Source: Flavobacteriaceae bacterium PS02337 (GTDB taxonomy: Bacteria > Bacteroidota > Bacteroidia > Flavobacteriales > Flavobacteriaceae). Taken from it: a stretch of DNA of 64,000 bases. The DNA lies in contig JASCOE010000009.1 in NCBI GenBank assembly GCA_029959285.1, positions 186,001 through 250,000 on the forward strand. The letters run 5' to 3'. Each line of letters starts with the position of its first letter. Positions within the stretch are counted from its first letter, which is position 1. Position numbers and translations under genes: made by a program. The notes under the pieces were generated by a model. The model was not told the origin of the DNA, made no database searches, and worked only from the letters and a program-made list of their open reading frames with translations. Below, one piece after another: positions 50,192-58,384 of this stretch.

Positions 50192-51625
50192 ATGAAAAAG
50201 AAAATTTTACTTCTGTTTTTGGCTTTTCAATTTTCACTTTTTGCACAAAAAAATACAATCGAAAAAAGTGTCTTTATTTCAATGGATAAAACAGCTTCTA
50301 TTTTAATGCAAAAATCGAAAGCAAATTCTATTTCAATTGGAGTTGTTCAAAACGGAAAAACATACACGAGGCATTACGGAGAAATAGATAAAGGAAAAGA
50401 AAACATTGCCAATAACAATACGGTTTTTGAAGTTGCTTCTATTACTAAATTATTTACCGGTTTACTTGCGGCGCAAGCAGTTTTAGAAGGAAAATTAAAT
50501 CCTGACGATGACATTCGAAAATACATTAAAGGAAATTATCCTAATTTAGAATATATCGGAACTCCAATTACGATTAAAGATTTAGTTTCCTTTAGAACTG
50601 GTTTTAATAAAGACCTTCCAGATACATCAGAATTACGTAAAAAACCTAACGATAGCATTTATCTAGCTTTTAAAAGAATGGATGAAACATACAATCGCGA
50701 AAAATTCTTTGAAGATCTTAAAACCATAAAATTAGATACTTTACCTGGAACTAAATTTAAATATAGCAACGGAAGTCTTAATCTGACGGCTCATATTATA
50801 GAAAATGTCTATCAAAAAAGTTATGAAACGCTTCTGAAAGAAAATATTTTTTCTAAACTAGAAATGACTTCAACTGGAATAAACTTAAAATCAAATATTA
50901 TAGTTGCAAATGGTTATAATCTAAAAGGTGTTTTAATGCCAAGTATTTCAGATAATCTTTGGGGTGCAGCTGGAAGTTTAAAATCTACTTTAGGTGACTT
51001 GACTAAATTCATTAATTATGAATTAAATACAAAAGACAAAATTGTTCAAGAATCACAACGAAATCTTCTGAATTGTACAACAACTTGGAATGGATATTTC
51101 TGGGATTATATTCAAGTTGATGAAAATGGAAAAAACTGCTGGAAACATGGCGGAGCTTTCGGAACTCAAAATATGCTAATTGTTTATCCTGAGCGACAAT
51201 TAGGACTTTCTATTATTGTAAATATTAGCGATGAAAATACGGGAAATGCTTTAGGAGAAGCGATCATTAAACTTTCAAATGATCTTTTGTCCGATAACAA
51301 CAAACAATCGGGCATTTACGGATACAAAATAATTAATGATAATGTTGTCTTTACTTATATTCACGATAAATCTTTGAATTCTGATTTGGTAAAAAGTGTT
51401 TCTATTGCAGGTTCGTTTGACAATTGGAATCCGAATGATAAAAATTTTCAAATGATTCAAAAAAATAAAAACACCTTCGAATTAACTGTTCCTAAATCAC
51501 AATTTGAAAAGAGCAAAACACATTTATTTAAGTTTGTCATAAACAAAACTGGCTGGATTGAAGCTCCTAAAAATGTCATAAATAGACAAACAGAAGGTGA
51601 TGAAAATTTGATTCTGAAAATCTAA
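50192..51625 (+). CDS. Exported beta-lactamase-fold serine hydrolase with a C-terminal CBM48-like domain
   Basis: 477 aa. Signal peptide about 1-18 (ILLLFLAFQFSLFAQ). The hydrolase domain (about 30-370) has SxxK as SITK in EVASITKLFTGLLAA (about 87), YxN as YSNGS (about 190), and HGG (about 327) in place of KTG: class C/DD-peptidase-like. The C-terminal domain (about 385-477; VSIAGSFDNWNPNDKNFQMI, FKFVINKTGWIEAP) resembles the AMPK-type glycogen-binding/E-set domain. It sits right behind two BlaI/M56 modules, so it may be regulated by, or respond to, the same envelope signal; a terminator separates them. Confidence 0.85.
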   Translation: MKKKILLLFLAFQFSLFAQKNTIEKSVFISMDKTASILMQKSKANSISIGVVQNGKTYTRHYGEIDKGKENIANNNTVFEVASITKLFTGLLAAQAVLEGKLNPDDDIRKYIKGNYPNLEYIGTPITIKDLVSFRTGFNKDLPDTSELRKKPNDSIYLAFKRMDETYNREKFFEDLKTIKLDTLPGTKFKYSNGSLNLTAHIIENVYQKSYETLLKENIFSKLEMTSTGINLKSNIIVANGYNLKGVLMPSISDNLWGAAGSLKSTLGDLTKFINYELNTKDKIVQESQRNLLNCTTTWNGYFWDYIQVDENGKNCWKHGGAFGTQNMLIVYPERQLGLSIIVNISDENTGNALGEAIIKLSNDLLSDNNKQSGIYGYKIINDNVVFTYIHDKSLNSDLVKSVSIAGSFDNWNPNDKNFQMIQKNKNTFELTVPKSQFEKSKTHLFKFVINKTGWIEAPKNVINRQTEGDENLILKI

Positions 51626-51648
51626 AATCGTTTACAATTTTACCACAA

Positions 51649-51679
51649 AAGACTTTGCACCAAACACAAAGTCTTTTTT
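51649..51679 (+). terminator. Terminator after the serine hydrolase gene
   Basis: AAGACTTTG, loop CACCAAACA, CAAAGTCTT followed by TTTTT. Confidence 0.88.
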
Positions 51680-51681
51680 TA

Positions 51682-51689
51682 TATCTTTG
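51682..51689 (+). promoter_or_regulatory. Putative -7 box before the 47-aa gene
   Basis: TATCTTTG (TAnnTTTG), 16 bp before the ATG at 51706, directly after the terminator. Supports the small gene as real. Confidence 0.5.
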
Positions 51690-51705
51690 AAAAAACAAAT
51701 TTACT

Positions 51706-51849
51706 ATGTATAAATTCTTAGCCAAACTAAATAAAATTTTGCTTCCAAGTTTTACCAAACAAGGTTTAGATATTTCGAAAGCCAAAAAATGGCAAATGGC
51801 TATTATCGGTTATCGTGCTTACGTAACTAAAAGAGCATTAGATAATTAA
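51706..51849 (+). CDS. Small basic protein (47 aa)
   Basis: ATG at 51706 to TAA at 51847. The product begins MYKFLAKLNKILLPSFTKQG, continues LDISKAKKWQMAIIGYRAYV and ends in TKRALDN. It is basic, probably two short helices with no signal peptide. I recall similar 45-50 aa proteins in other flavobacteria, sometimes labelled SsrA-binding protein; I would not transfer that name because it lacks the SmpB fold size. Own promoter-like box; EamA gene follows 55 bp later. Confidence 0.65.
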   Translation: MYKFLAKLNKILLPSFTKQGLDISKAKKWQMAIIGYRAYVTKRALDN

Positions 51850-51904
51850 TTTAGAAATAATTTCTATTTACTAAGTCGAAAAAAGTTTTCTTCGACACAT
51901 TTTT

Positions 51905-52750
51905 ATGAAAAATAAACAATTCAACCTTCCTCCTGTTCCAGCGGTATTATTAGCAATTATTAGTGTTCAGTGTGGAGCAGCAATTGCAAAAACATTATTT
52001 CCTGCCATTGGAGCCGCGGGAACTGCTTCTATACGTATTGGAGTTTCAGCCTTGATTTTACTTCTAGCTTACAGACCAAACTTAAAGGCAATAACTAAAG
52101 AACAATGGAAAATTGTAATTCCATACGGTTTGTCTTTGGGAGCTATGAATTTGATCTTCTATTTCGCTATAGAAAAAATCCCAATCGGATTAGCAGTTAC
52201 TTTAGAGTTTGTAGGACCATTATTACTTGCTATTGCAGGTTCTAAACGTTTGGTTGACTACTGTTGGGTTTTACTTGCCGCAATCGGAATTTTATTAATT
52301 GCACCTTGGACAAATGATCGTTTAGATCCTATTGGTATTATATGTGCACTTTTAGCTGGAGGATTTTGGGCTGCTTATATTGTTTTTGGTGGGAAAATTT
52401 CAAAAATAATGAATGATGGCTACGCAGTTTCTACAGGAATGCTTATTGCCGCAATTTTAGTATTGCCTTTCGGGTTCATAGAAAATGGATTAGTAAATCT
52501 TACTCCGAAACTTTTTGGAATGGGCGTTGCTCTTGCATTATTATCAAGTGCAATTCCGTTTACATTAGAAATGAAAGCTTTAGGTCAGCTTCCTCCACGT
52601 ACTTTTAGTATTTTAATGAGTTTAGAACCGGCTGCCGCTTCCATTTGTGCTTTTATATTTCTACAAGAAAGTTTAAATATTTATGAAATTTTGGCTGTTG
52701 TTTGTGTTGTAATAGCTTCTGCAGGATCGACATTAACAGCAAAAAAATAA
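51905..52750 (+). CDS. EamA/RhtA-type exporter (DMT superfamily)
   Basis: 281 aa, ten predicted membrane helices in two EamA repeats. RhtA-like points: the start PPVPAVLLAIISVQCGAAIA, KTLFPAIGAAGTASIRIGVS (about 29-48), FYFAIEKIPIGLAVTLEFVG (about 85-104), FTLEMKALGQLPPRTFSILM (about 218-237), SLEPAAASICAFIFLQE (about 238-254). RhtA exports threonine and homoserine; the substrate is likely an amino acid but unproven. Confidence 0.88.
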   Translation: MKNKQFNLPPVPAVLLAIISVQCGAAIAKTLFPAIGAAGTASIRIGVSALILLLAYRPNLKAITKEQWKIVIPYGLSLGAMNLIFYFAIEKIPIGLAVTLEFVGPLLLAIAGSKRLVDYCWVLLAAIGILLIAPWTNDRLDPIGIICALLAGGFWAAYIVFGGKISKIMNDGYAVSTGMLIAAILVLPFGFIENGLVNLTPKLFGMGVALALLSSAIPFTLEMKALGQLPPRTFSILMSLEPAAASICAFIFLQESLNIYEILAVVCVVIASAGSTLTAKK

Positions 52751-52751
52751 A

Positions 52752-52786
52752 AAGTCCCACAATAATTGCAGGACTTTTTCAATCGT
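52752..52786. terminator. Bidirectional terminator between the EamA and fasciclin genes
   Basis: AAAAAGTCC, loop CACAATAATTGCA, GGACTTTTT between convergent genes. Confidence 0.8.
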
Positions 52787-52806
52787 AGGTTATGTTTTGG
52801 AGATAA

Positions 52807-53361
52807 TTATTTCTTCGGTAATAATACCGCGTTTACAACATGAATAACACCATTTGATTGGTTAACATCTGCAATAGTAACTTTAGATTTATTACCATTT
52901 TCATCAGTAATATATAAATCTTTACCTTCCATCCAAGCTGTTAAAGTTCCGCCATTTACTGCTTTAATAGTTGCTTTACCTTTACCATCTTTTATTGCTT
53001 TTGCTATGTCAGCTGCGTTCCATTTTCCTGCAACAACATGATAAGTCAAAATGTTTTGAAGCATTTTTTTGTTTTCAGGTTTAAGTAATGTTTCAACTGT
53101 TCCTTTTGGCAATTTATCAAAAGCTGCATTTGTTGGAGCGAAAACCGTAAATGGTCCTTTTCCTTTCAAAGTTTCAACTAAATCTGCTGCTTTTACAGCT
53201 GCTACTAATGTTGTATGATCTTTTGAATTTACTGCGTTTTCAATAATATTTTTGTTAGGATACATTGCTGCTCCACCAACCATTACTGTTTTTTGAGCAA
53301 AAGATGTAAATCCGAATGATAATGCTAAAATTGCTGTGGCTAAAAAATTTCTAGTTTTCAT
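52807..53361 (-). CDS. Secreted fasciclin (FAS1) domain protein
   Basis: 184 aa. Signal peptide about 1-22 (FLATAILALSFGFTSFAQ). One FAS1 domain at about 42-182: motif H1 GPFTVFAPTNAAFDKLPKGT (about 74-93), ILTYHVVAGKW (about 109-119), VTIADVNQSNGVIHVVNAVL (H2, about 160-180). Such proteins mediate adhesion or surface contacts. Confidence 0.92.
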   Translation of the reverse strand: MKTRNFLATAILALSFGFTSFAQKTVMVGGAAMYPNKNIIENAVNSKDHTTLVAAVKAADLVETLKGKGPFTVFAPTNAAFDKLPKGTVETLLKPENKKMLQNILTYHVVAGKWNAADIAKAIKDGKGKATIKAVNGGTLTAWMEGKDLYITDENGNKSKVTIADVNQSNGVIHVVNAVLLPKK

Positions 53362-53572
53362 AATTAATATTTTAAGTTATAAAGTCATTTACGGCGATAT
53401 ATTTATTTTGGTTTTAATAAAAATGAAAATAATTAAAAAGAATATTGAAAAATTCTCAATTTGTATTGAAAAACAAGACTTTAATCACAAAAAATATTTT
53501 CGATTATTTTTAATAGTCAAATGATTTTGCTTTCTTTTTATCATTAAATTTAAATTCCAAAACCTATTTACT

Positions 53573-54103
53573 ATGAAAAATCTACCTCAAAAAGTCAGAA
53601 GTAAAAAACTAAGTTCTAGAGTTGATTTAACCGCGATGGTTAGTGTTTCTTTTTTGCTGATTATCTTTTTTATGGTTGTTGGCGAATTATCGAAACAAAA
53701 AATAATGATAAACGAAGTACCAAGTTGCATTGATGAACCTATGTTTACGGGTTGTTACATGCCTGACGAAAGTCGTACTGTTACTATACTTTTAGGAGAT
53801 AATAATAAATTAGTTACTTATTCCGGATTATTGTTTGTACCGGTTCAAGTTCCTAGAGAAGTGAAATATGGCAAAGATGGGATTAGAAAAGAATTACTAG
53901 AAAGAAATAAAAAAGTTCTCGAATATTCTGCAAATAAGGGAAAACCGGGAAATGGAATTAATGTTATCATTAAACCCAGCGAAAAATGTAATTTTAAAAA
54001 TCTAGTAGATATTTTAGATGAAATGGAAATTACTCAGATTAGTAGTTATTCAATTGTTAATGTATTTACACCTGAAGAATCTAAATTACTAGCTTCTAAT
54101 TAA
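53573..54103 (+). CDS. ExbD/TolR-like protein, copy 1, lacking the usual proton-pathway Asp
   Basis: 176 aa. Basic start (MKNLPQKVRSKKLSSR), then one membrane helix (VDLTAMVSVSFLLIIFFMVV, about 17-36) and a periplasmic domain (about 40-176; EVKYGKDGIRKELLERNKKV, INVIIKPSEKCNFKNLVDIL). In ExbD the helix reads TPxxDVxLVLLIIFM with the essential Asp; here the aligned position is Ser (TAMVSVSFLLIIFFM). No exbB gene is adjacent. It shares an identical first 41 residues with the next gene. Confidence 0.78.
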   Translation: MKNLPQKVRSKKLSSRVDLTAMVSVSFLLIIFFMVVGELSKQKIMINEVPSCIDEPMFTGCYMPDESRTVTILLGDNNKLVTYSGLLFVPVQVPREVKYGKDGIRKELLERNKKVLEYSANKGKPGNGINVIIKPSEKCNFKNLVDILDEMEITQISSYSIVNVFTPEESKLLASN

Positions 54104-54129
54104 ATCTTTAAAAACCAAAATTTAAACAC

Positions 54130-54666
54130 ATGAAAAATCTACCTCAAAAAGTCAGAAGTAAAAAACTAAGTTCAAGAGTCGATTTAACCGCTATGGTGAG
54201 CGTTTCTTTTTTATTGATTATATTTTTTATGGTTGTTGGTGAATTGTCTAAACCGAAAATCATGGATTTAAATTTGCCTGATAACGATTGGACTTGCGGA
54301 GGAAGATCATATGGCTGTGGCAAAGGAATTGAAGAACGTTTAATTACGGTTATGCTTGATGAAAATGACAAAATAATAATGTATTCGGGATTGTATGATT
54401 ACCCACTAATTGCTCCAAAAAAAATTGAATTTGGAATTAATGGAATACGTAAAGAATTAAAACAAAGACAAAACAGAATATACTATTATTCAGCTTCAAT
54501 AGGAAAACCTAACCGAGGTGCAATTGTAATCATAAAACCTAGTGAAAAATCAAATTTCAAAAACCTTGTAGATATTTTAGATGAAATGGCAATTGCTAAA
54601 ATTGATACTTACACTATTGTAAATGAATTTTCGCCAGAAGAAACAAAATTATTAGCATTAAAATAA
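54130..54666 (+). CDS. ExbD/TolR-like protein, copy 2, lacking the usual proton-pathway Asp
   Basis: 178 aa, a tandem paralogue 26 bp downstream of copy 1. N terminus identical to copy 1 through GELSK, with the same Asp-to-Ser change in the helix. The periplasmic domains are similar at the end (IVIIKPSEKSNFKNLVDILD, about 138-157) but diverge in the first half (WTCGGRSYGCGKGIEERLIT; two Cys about 52 and 59). Recent duplication followed by divergence of the exposed part. Confidence 0.78.
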   Translation: MKNLPQKVRSKKLSSRVDLTAMVSVSFLLIIFFMVVGELSKPKIMDLNLPDNDWTCGGRSYGCGKGIEERLITVMLDENDKIIMYSGLYDYPLIAPKKIEFGINGIRKELKQRQNRIYYYSASIGKPNRGAIVIIKPSEKSNFKNLVDILDEMAIAKIDTYTIVNEFSPEETKLLALK

Positions 54667-54674
54667 TATGGAAC

Positions 54675-54705
54675 AAAAAGAGGAAGTTAAACTTCCTCTT
54701 TTTTC
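54675..54705. terminator. Bidirectional terminator after the ExbD-like pair
   Basis: AAAAAGAGGAAGTT pairs directly with AACTTCCTCTTTTT, T-rich on both strands, between convergent genes. Confidence 0.88.
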
Positions 54706-54748
54706 TTTTTATATTTTATGCTTTTTAAAACCATTGAAATTATTCAAA

Positions 54749-56776
54749 TTATTTATTTAACAATGTTTCTAATCGTTTTAATCTTGCTTCTAAATCATTA
54801 ATTTTTTTATCTTGATTTTCAATTATATTTTGTTGTTCTTGAACAGCCTTTACTAAAGGCACAACAAAAGTTGAGTAATTTAGACTGTAAAAATTATCTG
54901 CACTAGATGGTTTTGAAACACCGCTAAATTCATAATTTAAACTATTTGCAACTGCTTCTACTTCCTGAGCAATAAATCCAGATTTCAAATTAGCAGTTTC
55001 ATTATTCATAAAATAGGTCACAGGACGTAATTTTGTTATAAAATTTAAACCAAAAGAACTGTCGTTAATATTTTTCTTAAGACGTTTATCTGAACTAGTT
55101 AAAAATGCACTAGCAGTCATAGAACCGCTTGTATAGACACCAGTAATTTGAGTATTTCCTAATTGAAAAGTATTACTGCCTCTTCCCACTGCATTATTTC
55201 CTATCACAATTTGGTTAGTATTTCCAAGTGAAGGTACTCTTGTGTCGACTCCAATAAAAATTGAATTATCTACCAAAGTATTCAAAGCACCTCCTGTCGC
55301 CCCAACGTGAGTTCCACTGTCCGTTCCAATAGCAATGTTGTTATTTCCAACATCTGAAAATCTTAATGCATTAGTTCCAAATGCAATGTTTCCACTTCCA
55401 GTTTGATTTAAATTTGTAGCATAATTTCCAACTCCAATGTTGTCATTTCCTGAAACATTTCCATTCATTGTATTTATACCAATACCAATGTTGGCAGAAC
55501 CTGAACCATTATTAAACAGCACTTTTGTTCCAATAGCTGTATTTTGCTGACCTGTAGTATTAAAAGATAATGCGCCGTAACCAATGGCTGTATTCCATTT
55601 ACCTAAAGTATTACTTTTTAGTGCATCTGCACCAACAGCTGTATTTAATTCCCCTACAGTGTTAACTCTTAAAGCATTAGCGCCAAATGCAGCATTATTA
55701 GCACCAGTTGAGGCTGGATTTAGAGAAGAAACTCCAAAAGAGGTGCTATCACCACTTAATAGACCGCTTCGAATATTATTACGTTTAAAAATCAAGTCAT
55801 TATTATCTCTTGTTCCTATAAAATCTGTATTCGGATTTGTTCCTAAATTCCCTCTTGTCAACCATGGATTATAATTCCATTTTAAAACTCCTTTTTCATC
55901 AGTTGCTAAATATGTATTTATCGGACCTTTAACTAAATTAATTTTAGCATCAACAAGAGTAGCACCAGCACCTTGAACAATATTAAGAATATCATTCGTA
56001 TTATCTGTAGATAAATCCTTTGCAATTGCCGATACTATATAAGGCGTTTCTGCTGTTCCTAGACCTTCCACTTTTATAGTTGTGCTACCTTGAGTTTCAC
56101 CGCCTTTTCCATCTAAGCCAGTATCACCTTTTTCTCCTTTTTCCCCAGTTTCCCCTTTTTCTCCTGCATCACCTTTTACTTTACCTGCATTGTCAATATT
56201 TCCATCAGTGTATGTTAAAAGTAAATCTCCATTTGTGTCAATTTGAGCAGAAGTAATACCTTTTCCATCATTTCCATCATTTCCATCATTTCCATCGCTT
56301 CCATTTTTTCCGTCAATTCCGTTTATCCCATTTATTTTAACCCATGTTCCATCGGGTTTTTGAACATAAACAATACCAGTTTCTGTATCGGTATAAACAA
56401 TGATATTAGATCCAGGATAACCTGATTCGCCCTTATCTCCAGGCACACCTTTATCAGCAGCTGTATTAGCAACTGAAATAATTTCATCTGAAGTAGCAAT
56501 TTTATTCCATTTGTCAATATACCAGAAATAATAACCAGGTTTTAAATCTAAAGTAGTCTCTGTGTTAAAAACAAACAGGCTATTTACGTTTCCACTTATA
56601 ATAGTGCTTGCATCTGTTAAACCTGTTAATGCAACTCTGGGAAATAAAACTCCCTTATCTGCTGCAAATACCTCTAATTGACTTGAAGGATTGATATCCT
56701 TCTTTCCAATACTAACCTGAGAGTAAGCTGAATAAAAGCCTAATACAAATAATATTGGAAGAATTTTATTTTTCAT
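54749..56776 (-). CDS. Surface fibre protein with collagen-like and head repeats and a C-terminal S74 chaperone domain
   Basis: 675 aa. Signal peptide about 1-19 (ILPILFVLGFYSAYSQ). Collagen-like Gly-x-y runs at about 109-121 (GVPGDKGESGYPG), 150-172 (GINGIDGKNGSDGNDGNDGN and on) and 200-230 (GDAGEKGETGEKGEKGDTGL). Then about ten YadA-head-like repeats (NTAVGADALKSNTLGKW, NTAIGYGALSFNTTGQQ, about 355-500). The C-terminal 114 residues start SDKRLKKNI (562), the peptidase S74 intramolecular chaperone, ending in a coiled coil. S74 domains trimerise fibres and may self-cleave before or at the Ser of SDxRLK. Probably a trimeric surface fibre. Confidence 0.82.
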   Translation of the reverse strand: MKNKILPILFVLGFYSAYSQVSIGKKDINPSSQLEVFAADKGVLFPRVALTGLTDASTIISGNVNSLFVFNTETTLDLKPGYYFWYIDKWNKIATSDEIISVANTAADKGVPGDKGESGYPGSNIIVYTDTETGIVYVQKPDGTWVKINGINGIDGKNGSDGNDGNDGNDGKGITSAQIDTNGDLLLTYTDGNIDNAGKVKGDAGEKGETGEKGEKGDTGLDGKGGETQGSTTIKVEGLGTAETPYIVSAIAKDLSTDNTNDILNIVQGAGATLVDAKINLVKGPINTYLATDEKGVLKWNYNPWLTRGNLGTNPNTDFIGTRDNNDLIFKRNNIRSGLLSGDSTSFGVSSLNPASTGANNAAFGANALRVNTVGELNTAVGADALKSNTLGKWNTAIGYGALSFNTTGQQNTAIGTKVLFNNGSGSANIGIGINTMNGNVSGNDNIGVGNYATNLNQTGSGNIAFGTNALRFSDVGNNNIAIGTDSGTHVGATGGALNTLVDNSIFIGVDTRVPSLGNTNQIVIGNNAVGRGSNTFQLGNTQITGVYTSGSMTASAFLTSSDKRLKKNINDSSFGLNFITKLRPVTYFMNNETANLKSGFIAQEVEAVANSLNYEFSGVSKPSSADNFYSLNYSTFVVPLVKAVQEQQNIIENQDKKINDLEARLKRLETLLNK

Positions 56777-57070
56777 TATATCTTAAATTGGATCAACATT
56801 AATAAAAATTTCACATCTTTAATAAATCATTAATTATGAACACATTAATGATTGCTTTTAGAATTATTTACTAAAAAATTCTGAGATGCAAATTTCCTTC
56901 TAAATCACATTTTGCAATCGCTCCTAGAAGTTTTTATTTGAATACAATAAGACATTTTTCTATAGTAAATTTTGAAAAATTTTCAATTTCAGAAATGACA
57001 ATTTAGAATAAAATGGCGTTTTTAATGAAGCAAACGGATTTAATAAAAAGTCAAAATATTGGAACAAAAA
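56777..57070. other. Intergenic region upstream of the fibre gene at 54749-56776
   Basis: AT-rich, no supported ORF. CATTAATGA/TCATTAATT-type palindromic words lie at about 56825-56855. It must hold the promoter of the minus-strand fibre gene, but I find no TAnnTTTG match near its start. Confidence 0.3.
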
Positions 57071-57095
57071 AAGTCCCACAGTAATGTGGAACTTT
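57071..57095 (-). terminator. Terminator after the T9SS protein gene
   Basis: On the minus strand: AGTTCCACA, loop TTAC, TGTGGGACT, then TTTTTTT. One mismatch in the stem. Confidence 0.75.
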
Positions 57096-57145
57096 GTATT
57101 TATTCAAAATCTAAGAATTATATTTTAAATAGATTTGTTCTAGAT

Positions 57146-58378
57146 TTAGTTAGATGAAATAAGATAAAGATATCCCGCTTTTTCTTTCCATACAGCATCC
57201 GAAACTTCATAATTAAGTATAAAAAAGTAAGTACCATCTGGCAATATATTCGATTTTTTTACTGTAGCTCTACCTTCAGAATATCCGTAAAATAAATTAT
57301 TATCTATTCCGTAGCCATTTGTTTCATAAACTTTTATTCCCCATCGATTGTATATTTGAAGCCTATTGTTTGGGAAATTAGTGATTCCGTCAATTTGAAA
57401 AAAATCATTTTTTCCATCATCGTTTGCAGAAATAGCATTGTGAATAACAATTTCATCAGTTGAATTTGATAAAATTCGACCAAATGTAAAAATTCCATCA
57501 TCTTTGATTGATGCTGTTGCTATTTTACCACTTTCATCAACTGCTGTTGGATAGTAAATCCATTTATTTGTGGTTTCATCCCATTTTACAATTGCTAAAG
57601 TTGTTCCGGGATTTCCATTAATAATTTCGTTTGGAGTTGTTGCTTCATTCCATGACAAAGTAAGTGCAATATCTACAGGATTCTGGTTGCTTTCAAAACT
57701 CCAATATTCAGGTTGATCAATAATTTGAATTAAAGGATCTTTCTGATTGTGCGGATGCAATGCATTTGAATCTTTTAGATAATATCTGCTACTAAAAAAG
57801 TTGGTTGGTGAATTACTTTGGCTTATCGCCGAAGGTCTAAAAAAACCACCATCGCCTATAGGAAACTCAAATTGATTGTTTTTATTTCTTTCAACAAAAC
57901 CAGCAACGTAACTATTATTACTAGTATTTTGATGTGTCGCATTTTCTTCGAATAAAAAATTTCCTGGCTGAGTTACATTATCTACAATTCCATAATAGAA
58001 ATCAGAAGTACCAAATACGCTAATATTTCCTGACAATAAAAAGGCTGGCTGGATAAAATTATTCTCAAATCTAACATTATATAGCTCGCTTAAAGATGTT
58101 CCAGAAATGGTTTGCGCAGCTGAACTTCCTTTAAAATAGGTTAATCCAGTAGTCAAATTTGAAGAAAAACTTATAAGTCCGTCATTATTAAAATTAGCAT
58201 AAACATAAAAAGTTCCGTCGTTTACAAAATTTCCTGTTGTTTTGTTGTCAAATGATTCTACAGTCGACAATATAGTATTTGAGCTCACGGTAAAATCGCC
58301 AATATTTGAAGTCTGTCCGTTTGTTTTACCAATACAACATATTGATGATATAAATAAGTATATAATTATTTTACTCAT
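57146..58378 (-). CDS. Secreted protein with type IX secretion type B C-terminal sorting domain
   Basis: 410 aa. Signal peptide about 1-21. The middle (about 25-300) is beta-rich with no family I recognise (NFVNDGTFYVYANFNNDGLI, RNKNNQFEFPIGDGGFFRPS). The C-terminal about 90 residues are the gliding-motility-associated type B domain: ISANDDGKNDFFQIDGITNF, RLQIYNRWGIKVYET, LPDGTYFFILNYEV. Type B CTDs direct export through T9SS and surface attachment, so gliding/T9SS machinery must be encoded elsewhere. It begins 6 bp after the large fibre gene and is co-transcribed with it. Confidence 0.9.
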   Translation of the reverse strand: MSKIIIYLFISSICCIGKTNGQTSNIGDFTVSSNTILSTVESFDNKTTGNFVNDGTFYVYANFNNDGLISFSSNLTTGLTYFKGSSAAQTISGTSLSELYNVRFENNFIQPAFLLSGNISVFGTSDFYYGIVDNVTQPGNFLFEENATHQNTSNNSYVAGFVERNKNNQFEFPIGDGGFFRPSAISQSNSPTNFFSSRYYLKDSNALHPHNQKDPLIQIIDQPEYWSFESNQNPVDIALTLSWNEATTPNEIINGNPGTTLAIVKWDETTNKWIYYPTAVDESGKIATASIKDDGIFTFGRILSNSTDEIVIHNAISANDDGKNDFFQIDGITNFPNNRLQIYNRWGIKVYETNGYGIDNNLFYGYSEGRATVKKSNILPDGTYFFILNYEVSDAVWKEKAGYLYLISSN

Positions 58379-58384
58379 AATTTC

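Noticed and set aside
53336-53524. 62-codon plus-strand frame upstream of the ExbD-like genes
   Set aside because: It overlaps the start of the fasciclin gene on the other strand, has AT-driven composition and no promoter-like box.
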